A DNA stretch of 64,000 bases from an uncultured bacterium (GTDB taxonomy: Bacteria; Desulfobacterota; BSN033; UBA1163), in NCBI GenBank assembly GCA_938002255.1, contig CALLAL010000013.1:62001-126000 (forward strand), in the 5' to 3' direction. Position numbers and translations under genes: made by a program. Below, in pieces: positions 36,143-46,574 of this stretch (position 1 is its first letter; each line of letters opens with the position of its first letter). The notes beneath the pieces were generated by a model. The model was not told the DNA's origin and searched no databases. It saw only the letters and a list, made by a program, of their open reading frames with translations.

Positions 36143-38116
36143 TTAAGATGGCGACTCAAACTTTAAATAGCAGATTTCCCCTTTGTCGATCACAGTTCCG
36201 GCTTTCGGAACCTGTTCGACCAGTCTGCCGTTCCCAGAAATTTTAATGATCAACCCCTTCCCTTCAATGCGACTCAGCGCCTTTCTCATCGATAATCCGG
36301 TAAGATCGGGCATGACCATCTTCTCAACACCCTTGCTGACACTCACTCCGTCAACCAACGAAGAAGAGGGAATCTTCTTAGCCCTTACGGAAAAATCTGT
36401 CTCATCCTTAACCACCATGGTTCCCTTTGGAAAAATGTGGAGGTAGGGAAGAACCTTTTCCACAATAGCCCGAAATACAGGTGCTGCCACTATCCCACCA
36501 TAGTTTGCCCCTTGAGGCTCATCAATCACCACCAGGACCACGATCTTCGGGTCTTCCACAGGCGCAAACCCCATAAACCCACTCACAAATTTGTCTTCGG
36601 AATAACCTCCCAAGAGGCTATCTACTTTTTGCGCCGTTCCGGTCTTTCCTGCCACCTCATACCCTTGGGGCACAGCCTGTTCCCCGGTGCCTCCTTTTTC
36701 GGTTGTTGCCTTCAGGAGGGCAGTAACCTTTTTACTTGTTCCTTCTGAAATAACTCTTCGTATCACTTCAGGCTTAAAAGATTGAATGACCACTCCCTTT
36801 TCATTTGTGATCCTTTCCACCACCTGAGGTTTCATGAGCACCCCCCCATTGGCAATGGCGGATAAGGCCGTCACCATTTGAATCCCAGTGACCGCAATCC
36901 CCTGTCCAAAAGCGATGGTGTTCAGGGTGATTGGCGACCAGTAACGAGGATGATTCAAAATGCCTTTGGCTTCACCGGGAAGGCCAAGATGGGTTTTTTC
37001 ACCGAATCCAAAGGCACAGAGATATCGGTACAATTTTTCTTTTCCTATCTTTTCCGCTGCCTTGGCGGCTCCAATATTACTCGAGACCTTTATCACCTGA
37101 TGGAAGGTTAGCCATCCGTGCTTCGATGTATCGCGGATCGTCCGATCATAAACCGTGTAAACTCCATTCTCACAATAGAACGAATCTGTAGGTTGAATCG
37201 CATTCTCTTCAAGGACAGCAGCAGCGAGAAAGGCTTTAAACATGGACCCGGGTTCAAAGACATCGGAAATCGCCCGGTTCCTCCACGTTTTGGGTCGGTA
37301 TTGGATGAATTGATTCGGGTCGAAGAAGGGATGAGAGGCTAAGGCCAGAATCTTTCCGGACGTTGGATCCATTACGATAACCATCCCCCCTATTGCCCCC
37401 CATTTCTGAACCCCTTCGCGGAGTTCGGTCTCGGCCACATGCTGAACCTGTTTGTCGATGGTTAAAACAAGGTTCCGGAAATTTTCTTCTTTCTCATAAG
37501 CTCCGGCATCCGTAATGATACTTCTGCCTTTAGCATCCTTCTCAGCGGTCAAGACTTGCGGCTTCCCGTTGAGTAAGGCATCGTACTGAAGTTCGATGCC
37601 TTCAAGACCTTTGGAGTCGAGACCGACAAACCCGATGACATGGGCAGCTAACTGGGCATGAGGATAGAATCGTTTATTCTCTTTTAGAAAATGGATTCCG
37701 GAAAGACGGAGATTTTTTACCGCCTCGGCTTCTTTGGGAGAGACCTTCCGTTGAATCCATTCAAAGGATTTTTGTTTCCTTAATCTCTCTTTTAATTCCC
37801 TCGGATCGCTCTGAAAGAGGGAAGAAAGCTCCTGAGCTGTTTTTTCGACTTCGATGACTTTGGAGGATTCCGCATAGATCGAATCGACTTCAACGCTAAC
37901 TGCTAATTCGTTCTCGTTTCGGTCGTAGATGGTTCCCCGTTTCGGGACAAGTGGAATCTGGCTTACCTGTTGCCGGGCGGCAAGCTGGTAGAGCTGCTCC
38001 TTCTTGATCACTTGAAGTTGGAACATTCTTCCTACAACGATCAAAAACGAAAGGAAGAGAACAAAAGAGATCAGGATGACTCTAACCTTAAACCAGTTAA
38101 TCGGTTTCCTTCTCAT
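36143..38116 (-). CDS. ftsI: Septal transpeptidase FtsI (PBP3) with a PASTA domain
   Basis: A 657-residue class B penicillin-binding protein. A basic tail and one membrane anchor (residues 12-32) lead to the pedestal domain and the transpeptidase domain. Its active-site motifs are PGSMFKAF (SxxK, nucleophile Ser), VSSNIG (SxN) and AGKTGTAQK (KTG). The last 65 residues (MVMPDLTGLSMRKALSRIEG to LKFESPS) form a PASTA domain, which is more usual in Gram-positive penicillin-binding proteins and kinases. It cross-links septal peptidoglycan with FtsW. It overlaps ftsL by 4 bases. Confidence 0.95.
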   Translation of the reverse strand: MRRKPINWFKVRVILISFVLFLSFLIVVGRMFQLQVIKKEQLYQLAARQQVSQIPLVPKRGTIYDRNENELAVSVEVDSIYAESSKVIEVEKTAQELSSLFQSDPRELKERLRKQKSFEWIQRKVSPKEAEAVKNLRLSGIHFLKENKRFYPHAQLAAHVIGFVGLDSKGLEGIELQYDALLNGKPQVLTAEKDAKGRSIITDAGAYEKEENFRNLVLTIDKQVQHVAETELREGVQKWGAIGGMVIVMDPTSGKILALASHPFFDPNQFIQYRPKTWRNRAISDVFEPGSMFKAFLAAAVLEENAIQPTDSFYCENGVYTVYDRTIRDTSKHGWLTFHQVIKVSSNIGAAKAAEKIGKEKLYRYLCAFGFGEKTHLGLPGEAKGILNHPRYWSPITLNTIAFGQGIAVTGIQMVTALSAIANGGVLMKPQVVERITNEKGVVIQSFKPEVIRRVISEGTSKKVTALLKATTEKGGTGEQAVPQGYEVAGKTGTAQKVDSLLGGYSEDKFVSGFMGFAPVEDPKIVVLVVIDEPQGANYGGIVAAPVFRAIVEKVLPYLHIFPKGTMVVKDETDFSVRAKKIPSSSLVDGVSVSKGVEKMVMPDLTGLSMRKALSRIEGKGLIIKISGNGRLVEQVPKAGTVIDKGEICYLKFESPS

Positions 38117-38445
38117 CGGATGACAATCACCTGATCGGGTTTAGGCTTGGCCATTTTTAATTCTTCCATCGCAATCTTCTCAATGCGGTCATAAGATTTC
38201 AGGGTGGCGACTTCCAGACGCAATCGTTTATTAGCTTCCATCAGGGCTTTCCCCTCCTTCAGGGCACGAGAGATCTCGTATCCAAGATAAATGACCTGAA
38301 TCCTTGACCAAACGTAGAAAAGGGAACTTCCAATAAAAAGGAACAGAACCAGACTGAAAAAGAGAAGAAGACGAAGGGAGGGCCTGGAATTCCTCTTCTT
38401 TGCTGATTTCTCCGTCCAGAGAAGGGAATGTTCTTTCTGTTTCAT
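38113..38445 (-). CDS. ftsL: Cell division protein FtsL
   Basis: A 110-residue bitopic protein. A basic N-terminal tail is followed by one membrane segment (LRLLLFFSLVLFLFIGSSLFYVW in part, about residues 24-46) and a periplasmic heptad-like coiled coil (ALKEGKALMEANKRLRLEV). Size, topology and position between rsmH and ftsI identify it as FtsL, a poorly conserved family. It would pair with FtsB and FtsQ to activate FtsWI. Confidence 0.85.
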   Translation of the reverse strand: MKQKEHSLLWTEKSAKKRNSRPSLRLLLFFSLVLFLFIGSSLFYVWSRIQVIYLGYEISRALKEGKALMEANKRLRLEVATLKSYDRIEKIAMEELKMAKPKPDQVIVIR

Positions 38446-38465
38446 TTCCCTATATCCCTTTCTCT

Positions 38466-39350
38466 TTATATCCTTTCTGCACCCCGCAATTTGGCACTCC
38501 TGGATCTTGGATTATTCATTTGCTCCTCTTCAGAAGGCCTTAAGGGCTTCTTGGTCAAAAGACGCATCTCTCCTTTTCTTTCCAGTTCTCGAAACCCTTC
38601 TTTGACGATCCGGTCTTCAAGGGAGTGGAAAGAGAGGATACAGAGTCGTCCTCCCTTCTTTAAAACTTTCCAACTTAGATCGAGGATCTTCTTCAAATTC
38701 TCCAGTTCCTCATTGACTTTGATCCGGAGAGCCTGGAAGGTCCTTGTAGCTGGATCGATCCTCTTAGATTGGAACCTCTTGGGAATCGTTCGGTAAACAA
38801 TCTTGCTCAAGGTTTGTGTAGTCTGTACGGGTCTTTTTTCTCTCTCAGTGACGATGGCTCTTGCAATCCTACTCGCCCATCGCTCCTCCCCATAAACACG
38901 GAGGATGTCCTCCAGCTCTTGAAGGGATAGAGTCCTGAGAAGATCGGCGGCAGTCAAGGGGCTTCGATCGTCCATCCTCATATCAAGGGGAGCTTCTCCT
39001 CGGAAACGGAATCCTCTTGAGTGGCTCTCAAGTTGGATCGAGGAAAGCCCGAGATCTAAGAGAATGCCATCCACGCCATCGATCCCCAGGCTCTTCAAAA
39101 CCTCTGGCAGATGGGTGAAATTTTCTCTGACAAGTTTTGCGCGATTTCCAAAAGGTTTCAGCCGCTCTTTTGCTATCTGGATCGCCTCTTGGTCCCAATC
39201 CAGTCCAATCAAAATGCCGTCCGGAGCAGTTCTTTTTAATATCTCCTCAGCATGTCCTCCGCCACCAAGGGTTCCGTCCACATAGGTTCGACCTGGTTCA
39301 CATCTCAATAACTCCATAACCTCTTCAACCATCACTGGAATATGCTTCAC
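38466..39350 (-). CDS. rsmH: 16S rRNA m4C1402 methyltransferase RsmH
   Basis: A 294-residue SAM-dependent methyltransferase with a GTG start. YVDGTLGGGGHAEEIL is the SAM loop, followed by GIDGVDGILLDLGLSSIQLE, SRGFRFRGEAPLDMRMD and ILSFHSLEDRIVK. It methylates C1402 of 16S rRNA in the P site. It is the usual second gene of the dcw cluster, right after mraZ. The encoded C-terminus ends RGAERI. Confidence 0.96.
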   Translation of the reverse strand: MKHIPVMVEEVMELLRCEPGRTYVDGTLGGGGHAEEILKRTAPDGILIGLDWDQEAIQIAKERLKPFGNRAKLVRENFTHLPEVLKSLGIDGVDGILLDLGLSSIQLESHSRGFRFRGEAPLDMRMDDRSPLTAADLLRTLSLQELEDILRVYGEERWASRIARAIVTEREKRPVQTTQTLSKIVYRTIPKRFQSKRIDPATRTFQALRIKVNEELENLKKILDLSWKVLKKGGRLCILSFHSLEDRIVKEGFRELERKGEMRLLTKKPLRPSEEEQMNNPRSRSAKLRGAERI

Positions 39351-39383
39351 AGTCTCAATGGCAAGCTCTCCAACCGTAACTGT

Positions 39384-39827
39384 CTATACCCCCAGATTCC
39401 CCAGCGTATCTCGAATCTGGTCAAATCCTTCCTCGGCTTGCTGTTCGACCTCCAGCCAGCGTTCTTTTGCAATGATTTCAAAAAATCTTCCCTCGCCCAA
39501 CAACATGACTTCTTTCTTTAGATTTGCGTAATCCCTCAAGGTTTGAGGGATCAAAAGCCTTCCATGGTTATCGACATTACAGTCAATAGCACTCGAATAA
39601 AAAAACCTCAGAAAGGCACTGGTCTCTTTTTTCAATATAGAGAAGGAACCTACTTTTTGTTCAACCAGTTGATTCCACTCTTCGTAAGGAAACGCAAGAA
39701 GGCAGTGATCAAAATTAGTAATGACCAGACGATCATCATATTTTTTATTAAGAACTTCCCTGAATTTCGAAGGAATGCTAATGCGACCCTTAGAATCTAA
39801 GGCATGCTCGTATCTTCCGCGGAACAC
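39384..39827 (-). CDS. mraZ: Transcriptional regulator MraZ
   Basis: A 147-residue protein with a GTG start behind AGGGGGTGA. Two AbrB-like halves carry the family motif: DSKGRISIPSKFREVL near the N-terminus and DNHGRLLIPQTLRDYA near residue 75. MraZ forms rings and represses the dcw promoter by binding tandem TGGGN repeats spaced 10 bases apart. Such repeats lie just upstream (39849-39882), so autoregulation is very likely. Confidence 0.96.
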   Translation of the reverse strand: MFRGRYEHALDSKGRISIPSKFREVLNKKYDDRLVITNFDHCLLAFPYEEWNQLVEQKVGSFSILKKETSAFLRFFYSSAIDCNVDNHGRLLIPQTLRDYANLKKEVMLLGEGRFFEIIAKERWLEVEQQAEEGFDQIRDTLGNLGV

Positions 39828-39848
39828 TGTTTCACCCCCTATTAGTGA

Positions 39849-39882
39849 CCCAGTTATACCACATTATCCCACTTTTCTCCAC
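39849..39882 (-). promoter_or_regulatory. MraZ box array over the mraZ promoter
   Basis: On the minus strand, GTGGA (39882-39878), GTGGG (39872-39868) and GTGGT (39862-39858) repeat with an exact 10-base period. A fourth TGGG (39852-39849) is one base out of register. Known MraZ operators are three or more TGGG-like boxes with 5-base spacers. A promoter TTTACG (39892-39887), 18 bases, GATAAT (39868-39863) is buried in the array, as expected for repression. Confidence 0.75.
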
Positions 39883-39915
39883 TTAGCGTAAACAAATATC
39901 CTTAAAATTCAAATT

Positions 39916-39921
39916 TGTCAA
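39916..39921 (-). promoter_or_regulatory. Second candidate -35 box (TTGACA) for mraZ
   Basis: A perfect TTGACA on the minus strand lies between the two groups of TGG repeats. At 17 bases the partner hexamer is only TATTTG, so this may be a weak or regulated upstream promoter. Confidence 0.35.
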
Positions 39922-39950
39922 GTAAAATTTTATAGTTAATTCAATTTTTT

Positions 39951-39965
39951 CTCCATTTTTCTCCA
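39951..39965 (-). promoter_or_regulatory. Upstream pair of MraZ-like boxes
   Basis: ATGGAGAAAA occurs twice in tandem on the minus strand (TGGAG at 39965-39961 and 39955-39951), again with a 10-base period. It matches the first box of the promoter-proximal array (TGGAGAAAAG). It lies about 70 bases further upstream, so MraZ may bind two sites. Confidence 0.5.
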
Positions 39966-40142
39966 TTTCACAATATCTACTGCCTAAAAGGGTTTTTTTA
40001 CTATATTTAGTATTTATACATTCAAAAAACCCCGATATGGTGTAGAAAGTATCCCACCACACACTATGGATCTACCACCTTTCACCCAACGGTTATCCAG
40101 GGAGGTCAATTGAGTGGCATTTGGTCAGTCTTTCCAAACTAT
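39966..40142. other. Rest of the mraZ-ligA divergent intergenic region
   Basis: An A+T-rich spacer with no gene. It contains one weak DnaA-like nonamer (TTATCCAGG near 40093) and no repeat cluster that would suggest an origin. Confidence 0.5.
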
Positions 40143-42179
<2,037 letters not shown>

Positions 42180-42207
42180 TGCCATGCTTCATGAAAACAA
42201 AAGCCCC

Positions 42208-42235
42208 GCCACTTGGAAGGTGGCTCAAATTTTTG
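42208..42235 (+). terminator. Probable intrinsic terminator after ligA
   Basis: GCCAC and GTGGC pair across a 7-base loop, followed by TCAAATTTTT. The stem is short but well placed, 28 bases after the ligA stop. Confidence 0.55.
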
Positions 42236-42257
42236 CAACAATCGGGTCATAGGAGAG

Positions 42258-42851
42258 ATGCCCCTCGAATTTGATTCTCTGAGTCACGGAAGGATCGTTT
42301 TCGGTTTCTTTAATATTGAAACCGACCTCCTCTTACTCAATCAATATTTCTTCTTCGCGGAGAACTTTTGCCTTGCTGTGGCGAAGGGAGCGGAGAAAAT
42401 GGATGAAGTCTATCAAACCGAATGGGAAGGGTATCGAATCGAATTGAAGAAGATCGGAAATCTGATGGGCGCCATTCAGGGAATGGATTTCAACGGTTTC
42501 ATTGGAGCGGTTTATCAACAGTTTCCTTTCCCAGAACGACAGGAGGACTTTAAACAAAACCCCGAGGGCTTCCGAACCCGATCCCTGATCCATTCCCTGC
42601 TCCAGGCCTATGGTGAAAACGTACGGATTCCTCTCATCTTCGATCAAAAAAGCAATCATATCACGCTCAGCGAATTTGTATTTGACAAACCCTCTTTCTG
42701 GAAACTGGTGGAGTACGTCTGGCTGGGAGGGCTTCCTCGCTGGAAAGATCGTCATCGGCCTAAATATGTCAGAGTCATGAAAGAGGCGATTCAGAGAGCT
42801 TACCACCCCATGTTCAAGGGTCACCTATGGATGGAGAAAGACCCCCCTTAA
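42258..42851 (+). CDS. Conserved-looking protein of unknown function
   Basis: ATG 42258 lies behind AGGAGAG (197 residues). An in-frame start at 42213 would fall inside the ligA terminator hairpin. I do not recognise the family. The protein is soluble, with no signal peptide or membrane helix, and is rich in aromatic residues (HGRIVFGFFNIETDLLLLNQ, GMDFNGFIGAVYQQFPFPER, WLGGLPRWKDRHRPKY). The C-terminus carries several His and Arg. It ends 14 bases before the PhoU-like gene, so it probably belongs to the phosphate operon. A role linked to phosphate uptake is only a guess from position. Confidence 0.7.
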   Translation: MPLEFDSLSHGRIVFGFFNIETDLLLLNQYFFFAENFCLAVAKGAEKMDEVYQTEWEGYRIELKKIGNLMGAIQGMDFNGFIGAVYQQFPFPERQEDFKQNPEGFRTRSLIHSLLQAYGENVRIPLIFDQKSNHITLSEFVFDKPSFWKLVEYVWLGGLPRWKDRHRPKYVRVMKEAIQRAYHPMFKGHLWMEKDPP

Positions 42852-42865
42852 CAGGAGGATAACTG

Positions 42866-43519
42866 ATGGGACTTTTTAAAAAGGGAAAAGAACAGGAAGT
42901 TGTTAAGATGATGATTGATCTTCTTAAGAAAGTCCAGGAATGCATTGAGGAAACGCAAAGAACGGTCACGCATTATCTTCGGGGAGAGATTGAAGACGCT
43001 AAGGCTTCTGCATTGATGACAGACCACATTGAGACCGAAACGGATCATCTCCGGAGAGCCATTGTCGATGCCCTTTATAAGGGAGCCTTCCTCCCCATTT
43101 TTCGAGTGGAGATTCACAGTTTCGTTGAAAAAATGGATCTTATTGCGGATAACGCCGAGATCTGTTGCGACTTCTTTTTAGGCCAGCGCCCAGAAATTCC
43201 AGAGCCCTTTAAAGAGAGATTTCTGAAGGTGATGGACGACACGATTCCCATGTCACGTTGTCTTAAAGAGGCCACAGAGAATTTCTTTACCAAAGGTGAC
43301 CATGATTTCATCAAAAAGAGTATGGAACAGATTGGAGTGGCAGAATCAGCCATCGATGATGATGAATGGAAATTGACGAGGGACATTTTTACCTCCGATC
43401 TTCCCCTCTCTGAAAAAATCCACTTGAAGCAGTGTCTGGAAAGACTCACCAGCATCTCCGACCAGATCGAAGACACTTCGGATTGGCTGGAAGTGCTCCT
43501 GATGAGCACCAAAGTCTGA
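42866..43519 (+). CDS. DUF47/PhoU-like phosphate transport accessory protein
   Basis: A 217-residue all-helical protein behind AGGAGGATAACTG. It begins MGLFKKGKEQEVVKMMIDLL and contains the family Asp/Glu-rich helices (DHIETETDHLRRAIVDAL, EKMDLIADNAEICCDF) that bind metal clusters in PhoU-like folds. DUF47 proteins pair with PiT-family phosphate transporters and modulate them. The PiT gene follows after 43 bases. Confidence 0.88.
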   Translation: MGLFKKGKEQEVVKMMIDLLKKVQECIEETQRTVTHYLRGEIEDAKASALMTDHIETETDHLRRAIVDALYKGAFLPIFRVEIHSFVEKMDLIADNAEICCDFFLGQRPEIPEPFKERFLKVMDDTIPMSRCLKEATENFFTKGDHDFIKKSMEQIGVAESAIDDDEWKLTRDIFTSDLPLSEKIHLKQCLERLTSISDQIEDTSDWLEVLLMSTKV

Positions 43520-43562
43520 CAGGAGTTTCCTTCTAAATCTCTTTGACCTGGAGAATGAAAAT

Positions 43563-44489
43563 ATGTGGGAGATCTCGGCAGGAATGTTTATGGGGTGGAG
43601 CCTCGGGAGCAACGACTCTGCCAATATTTTCGGCACGGGGGTGGGTGCGAAAATCATCCGTTACCGCACAGCCGTCCTGCTGATCTCCTTCTTTGTCATG
43701 GTGGGCGCATTGCTGGAGGGAGAAAAATGTTTTGGAACTGTAGGAGAACTCTCTGCCCTTGACCATCGGATGGCGTTCTTCACCATGCTTGCGGCGGCAC
43801 TGGTCGTTTCGTTTTTCACCTTTTCGGGGATTCCTGTCTCTACATCCCAGGCGGTGATCGGCGCCATCCTGGGAGCCGGCATCCACTCAGGAGCGACAGT
43901 AGATATGACCAAACTCTACAAGATCGTTCTTTGCTGGGTATTGACTCCCATCGGAGGAACCTGCATCAGTTTTTCTCTTTACCACCTGTTAGGAAGACTC
44001 ATCGATCGTTTCCTGAAGAATGCGGTCCTGAGGGATACGTTCATCCGGTGGGGGTTGATCCTGGCAGGTTGTTTTGGGGCCTATGCCTTAGGATCGAACA
44101 ATGTCGCCAACGTGACCGGCGTCTATGTTGGAGCAGGCGTCCTCAACCCTTTCTTCGGAGCGCTTATCGGCGGATTGAGTATTGCCCTTGGAGTCCTCAC
44201 CTACAGTCGTAAGGTGATGGAGACCGTTGGAAAAAAGATTGTTGCCCTTGATGGATACTCCGCCTTCATTGCCGAACTTTCAGCAGCCACAGTGGTCCAG
44301 ATATTTACTCAGGTAGGAGTACCAGTCTCCACGTCTCAGGCGATCGTGGGGACCGTTGCCGGAGTGGGAATGGTCAAAGGGATTCGATCAGTGAGTTATA
44401 GAAGCCTGATCGAAATCGTCCTGGGATGGATTTCAACCCCTCTTTCCGGAGGAATCCTTTGCTATCTCTTACTTCTCCTCTTCTACTGA
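43563..44489 (+). CDS. PiT-family inorganic phosphate transporter
   Basis: A 308-residue membrane protein with two inverted halves. Each half carries the phosphate signature: WSLGSNDSANIFGTGVGAKI near the start and ALGSNNVANVTGVYVGAGVL past the middle. GIPVSTSQAVIGAILGAGI and GVPVSTSQAIVGTVAGVGM mark the second pair of repeats. It imports phosphate, probably as a metal-phosphate complex with protons or sodium. It is shorter than E. coli PitA because it lacks the large central loop, which is common in DUF47-linked forms. Confidence 0.9.
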   Translation: MWEISAGMFMGWSLGSNDSANIFGTGVGAKIIRYRTAVLLISFFVMVGALLEGEKCFGTVGELSALDHRMAFFTMLAAALVVSFFTFSGIPVSTSQAVIGAILGAGIHSGATVDMTKLYKIVLCWVLTPIGGTCISFSLYHLLGRLIDRFLKNAVLRDTFIRWGLILAGCFGAYALGSNNVANVTGVYVGAGVLNPFFGALIGGLSIALGVLTYSRKVMETVGKKIVALDGYSAFIAELSAATVVQIFTQVGVPVSTSQAIVGTVAGVGMVKGIRSVSYRSLIEIVLGWISTPLSGGILCYLLLLLFY

Positions 44490-44538
44490 TTCAGCAATAT
44501 CCCTGACTTCAGAAAAAGAGGAAGTGTAAAGGAGCAAA

Positions 44539-45462
44539 ATGAAAATCGTGATCATCGATTGTGACGTAGGGGTGGATGACGCTTTAGCCCTTATCCTTGC
44601 CTTCCATTCTTCAGCATTGGAAGTCAAAGCTGTGACAGGAGTCAATGGGAATGTTCCATTGGATAGGGTCTTTGAGAATATTCAAAAAGTCCTCTCTCTC
44701 CTCCAACCTACGAATAAACCAATCATAGCAAGAGGTGCCAGCTCCCCTTTAAAAGGGAAAGCGATCCATGCACACTCCGTTCATGGAAGGACCGGGCTGG
44801 GAGAAGCAAAGATCGAGCTGAAGGATGGAGAAGAATGGTGGACGCTCTCCGGCGGACCTGCCTGGGAACTGATCACGTCGATTGCTCATCAACATCCTCA
44901 ACAAGTGACATTGATTGCCGTAGGCCCTCTGACGAATCTGGCCCTGGGAATCCAGAAAGATTTAGACGGCATGAAACATTTAAAAGAAATCGTCATCATG
45001 GGAGGAGCGGTCCGGACAAGGGGGAATGTCACGCCTCATGCTGAATTTAATATCTACTCCGATCCAGTAGCAGCAAAAATGGTTTTTGAATCAGGGATCC
45101 CCATGACGTTGGTTCCGCTCGATGTGACGCATCGGGTTTTTCTCACCCCCAGCTTGATGGAGGAAAGGGTAAAACCCATTGGCAATACGTTTTCGAAATT
45201 TCTTATGGAAGCCACGGGGTATGACACAAAAGCACGCCGCTTTAGGAACAGAGAGACCGTCTTTCTTCACGATCCTCTCGCGGTCGGTGTGGTCATTGAT
45301 CCCACATTGGTAAAAAACGAGACATTGTGCCTCACGGTGGAAACAGATGAAGGAGAGCATTGGGGAAAGTTGATCGAAGGAAAAGAAGGTTCCCAAATCA
45401 ATGTATCTCTTGGAGTAGATGCAGAGAGGTTCTTGGAGTTGTTTGTGTCGAGACTGAGGTGA
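44539..45462 (+). CDS. Nucleoside hydrolase (IunH family)
   Basis: A 307-residue enzyme behind AAAGGAGC. The N-terminal calcium site reads IIDCDVGVDDALAL, the DxDxGxDD signature. LTLIAVGPLTNLAL-type (here TLIAVGPLTNLALGI) and EIVIMGGAVRTRGN complete the pocket, with HAEFNIYSDPVAA and a His/Asp at HDPLAVG. It splits ribonucleosides into base and ribose in the cytoplasm. The ribokinase gene follows after 140 bases, giving a short path from nucleoside to ribose 5-phosphate. Substrate preference for purine or pyrimidine is not clear. Confidence 0.9.
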   Translation: MKIVIIDCDVGVDDALALILAFHSSALEVKAVTGVNGNVPLDRVFENIQKVLSLLQPTNKPIIARGASSPLKGKAIHAHSVHGRTGLGEAKIELKDGEEWWTLSGGPAWELITSIAHQHPQQVTLIAVGPLTNLALGIQKDLDGMKHLKEIVIMGGAVRTRGNVTPHAEFNIYSDPVAAKMVFESGIPMTLVPLDVTHRVFLTPSLMEERVKPIGNTFSKFLMEATGYDTKARRFRNRETVFLHDPLAVGVVIDPTLVKNETLCLTVETDEGEHWGKLIEGKEGSQINVSLGVDAERFLELFVSRLR

Positions 45463-45481
45463 ACATACGTCGAGGGGCTGG

Positions 45482-45557
45482 GTAACGGTCACGTTTAAAG
45501 GATTCAAAGACGATAACCGTAATCTTTAATGAACGATACGGGCATCGTGACCGTTAC
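45482..45557. repeat. Perfect 12-base inverted repeat, 76 bases end to end
   Basis: GTAACGGTCACG (45482-45493) and CGTGACCGTTAC (45546-45557) are exact inverted copies flanking 52 bases. The stretch lies between the nucleoside hydrolase and ribokinase genes. It could be a palindromic repeat unit or a large stem-loop; no transposase is present and no target duplication is evident. Confidence 0.65.
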
Positions 45558-45602
45558 TGTCAGACGAAACCCTTATGTCTAACGTGGCTTGAGGAAGACA
45601 AG

Positions 45603-46523
45603 ATGCCCAATCCAATTCTTGTTCTCGGTAGTTCCAATATGGACCTCATTCTCAAAGTGCCCCGTTTTAACCATCCAGGGGAAACCCTTCGGGCAGAAAG
45701 CCTCACCACCGTTTTCGGAGGCAAGGGTGCCAATCAGGCGATTGCAGCGAAACAGTTAGGAGCCGAGGTAGCCCTCATCACCCGACTGGGCGATGACCCT
45801 TATGGAAGAGCCTATCGTCGTTATATGGTCGAGAAAGGTCTCCATCCAAAATCGATCTTTCTTGACAAAAAAGTCCCGACCGGAATCGCTTTCATCGAAC
45901 TTGATCCGAAAGGAGAAAACAGGATTGTCGTGGCTCAGGGATCCAATCGATTTCTCTCGACGACGGATCTGAAAGAATGCTCTTCCCTCTTTAAAAAAAC
46001 CAAAATCTTTGTCACTCAATTGGAAATTCCTTTTGAAACCGTCACCACAGGTCTAAAGATGGCTAAAGATTCAGGTGCTCTCACCCTTCTTAACCCTTCA
46101 CCCTCGCAACCTCTCTCCCCAACGATTTTTTCCTTGATCGATTTCCTGGTACCCAATGAGCTGGAGGCTCAGGCTCTCACTCATTCAAAGATGAAGCGTA
46201 ACCACGATCTACCGAAGATAGCAGAAAACCTATTGAAGAGAGGCGTAAAAAATGTGGTCATCACCCTGGGTTCCAAAGGTCTTTACTTCAAAAACGAAAG
46301 AGAAGAAATCTGGATGAAAGCCTTTAAGGTAAAGGTAGTGGATACCACTGCCGCAGGGGACGCCTTCATGGGAGGATTAGCCTGCGCTCTTTCCGAAAAT
46401 AGACCGATGAGAGAGGCTCTAAGATTTGCCAACGCCGCTGGCGCCCTCGCCACCACCAAACTCGGTGCCCAACCCTCCCTGCCCTTAAGGAAAGAGGTTG
46501 AAGCTTTTACAGAGAATCCGTAG
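45603..46523 (+). CDS. rbsK: Ribokinase, PfkB family
   Basis: A 306-residue sugar kinase. [20 protein letters not shown] is the N-terminal PfkB signature. [10 protein letters not shown] and the C-terminal signature [17 protein letters not shown] with the catalytic Asp follow. The ribose-binding start ([16 protein letters not shown]) matches RbsK. It phosphorylates ribose, presumably released by the neighbouring nucleoside hydrolase. It converges with the barrel protein of the exopolysaccharide operon. Confidence 0.9.
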   Translation: MPNPILVLGSSNMDLILKVPRFNHPGETLRAESLTTVFGGKGANQAIAAKQLGAEVALITRLGDDPYGRAYRRYMVEKGLHPKSIFLDKKVPTGIAFIELDPKGENRIVVAQGSNRFLSTTDLKECSSLFKKTKIFVTQLEIPFETVTTGLKMAKDSGALTLLNPSPSQPLSPTIFSLIDFLVPNELEAQALTHSKMKRNHDLPKIAENLLKRGVKNVVITLGSKGLYFKNEREEIWMKAFKVKVVDTTAAGDAFMGGLACALSENRPMREALRFANAAGALATTKLGAQPSLPLRKEVEAFTENP

Positions 46524-46574
46524 TCTTTTCTTTTATAAAATGGATGGGTTAGATAATGGGGGGAGAAAGACCTT

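Noticed and set aside
40091-40101. DnaA box and replication origin in the mraZ-ligA gap
   Set aside because: Only one weak nonamer (TTATCCAGG) is present and no origin-linked genes are near.
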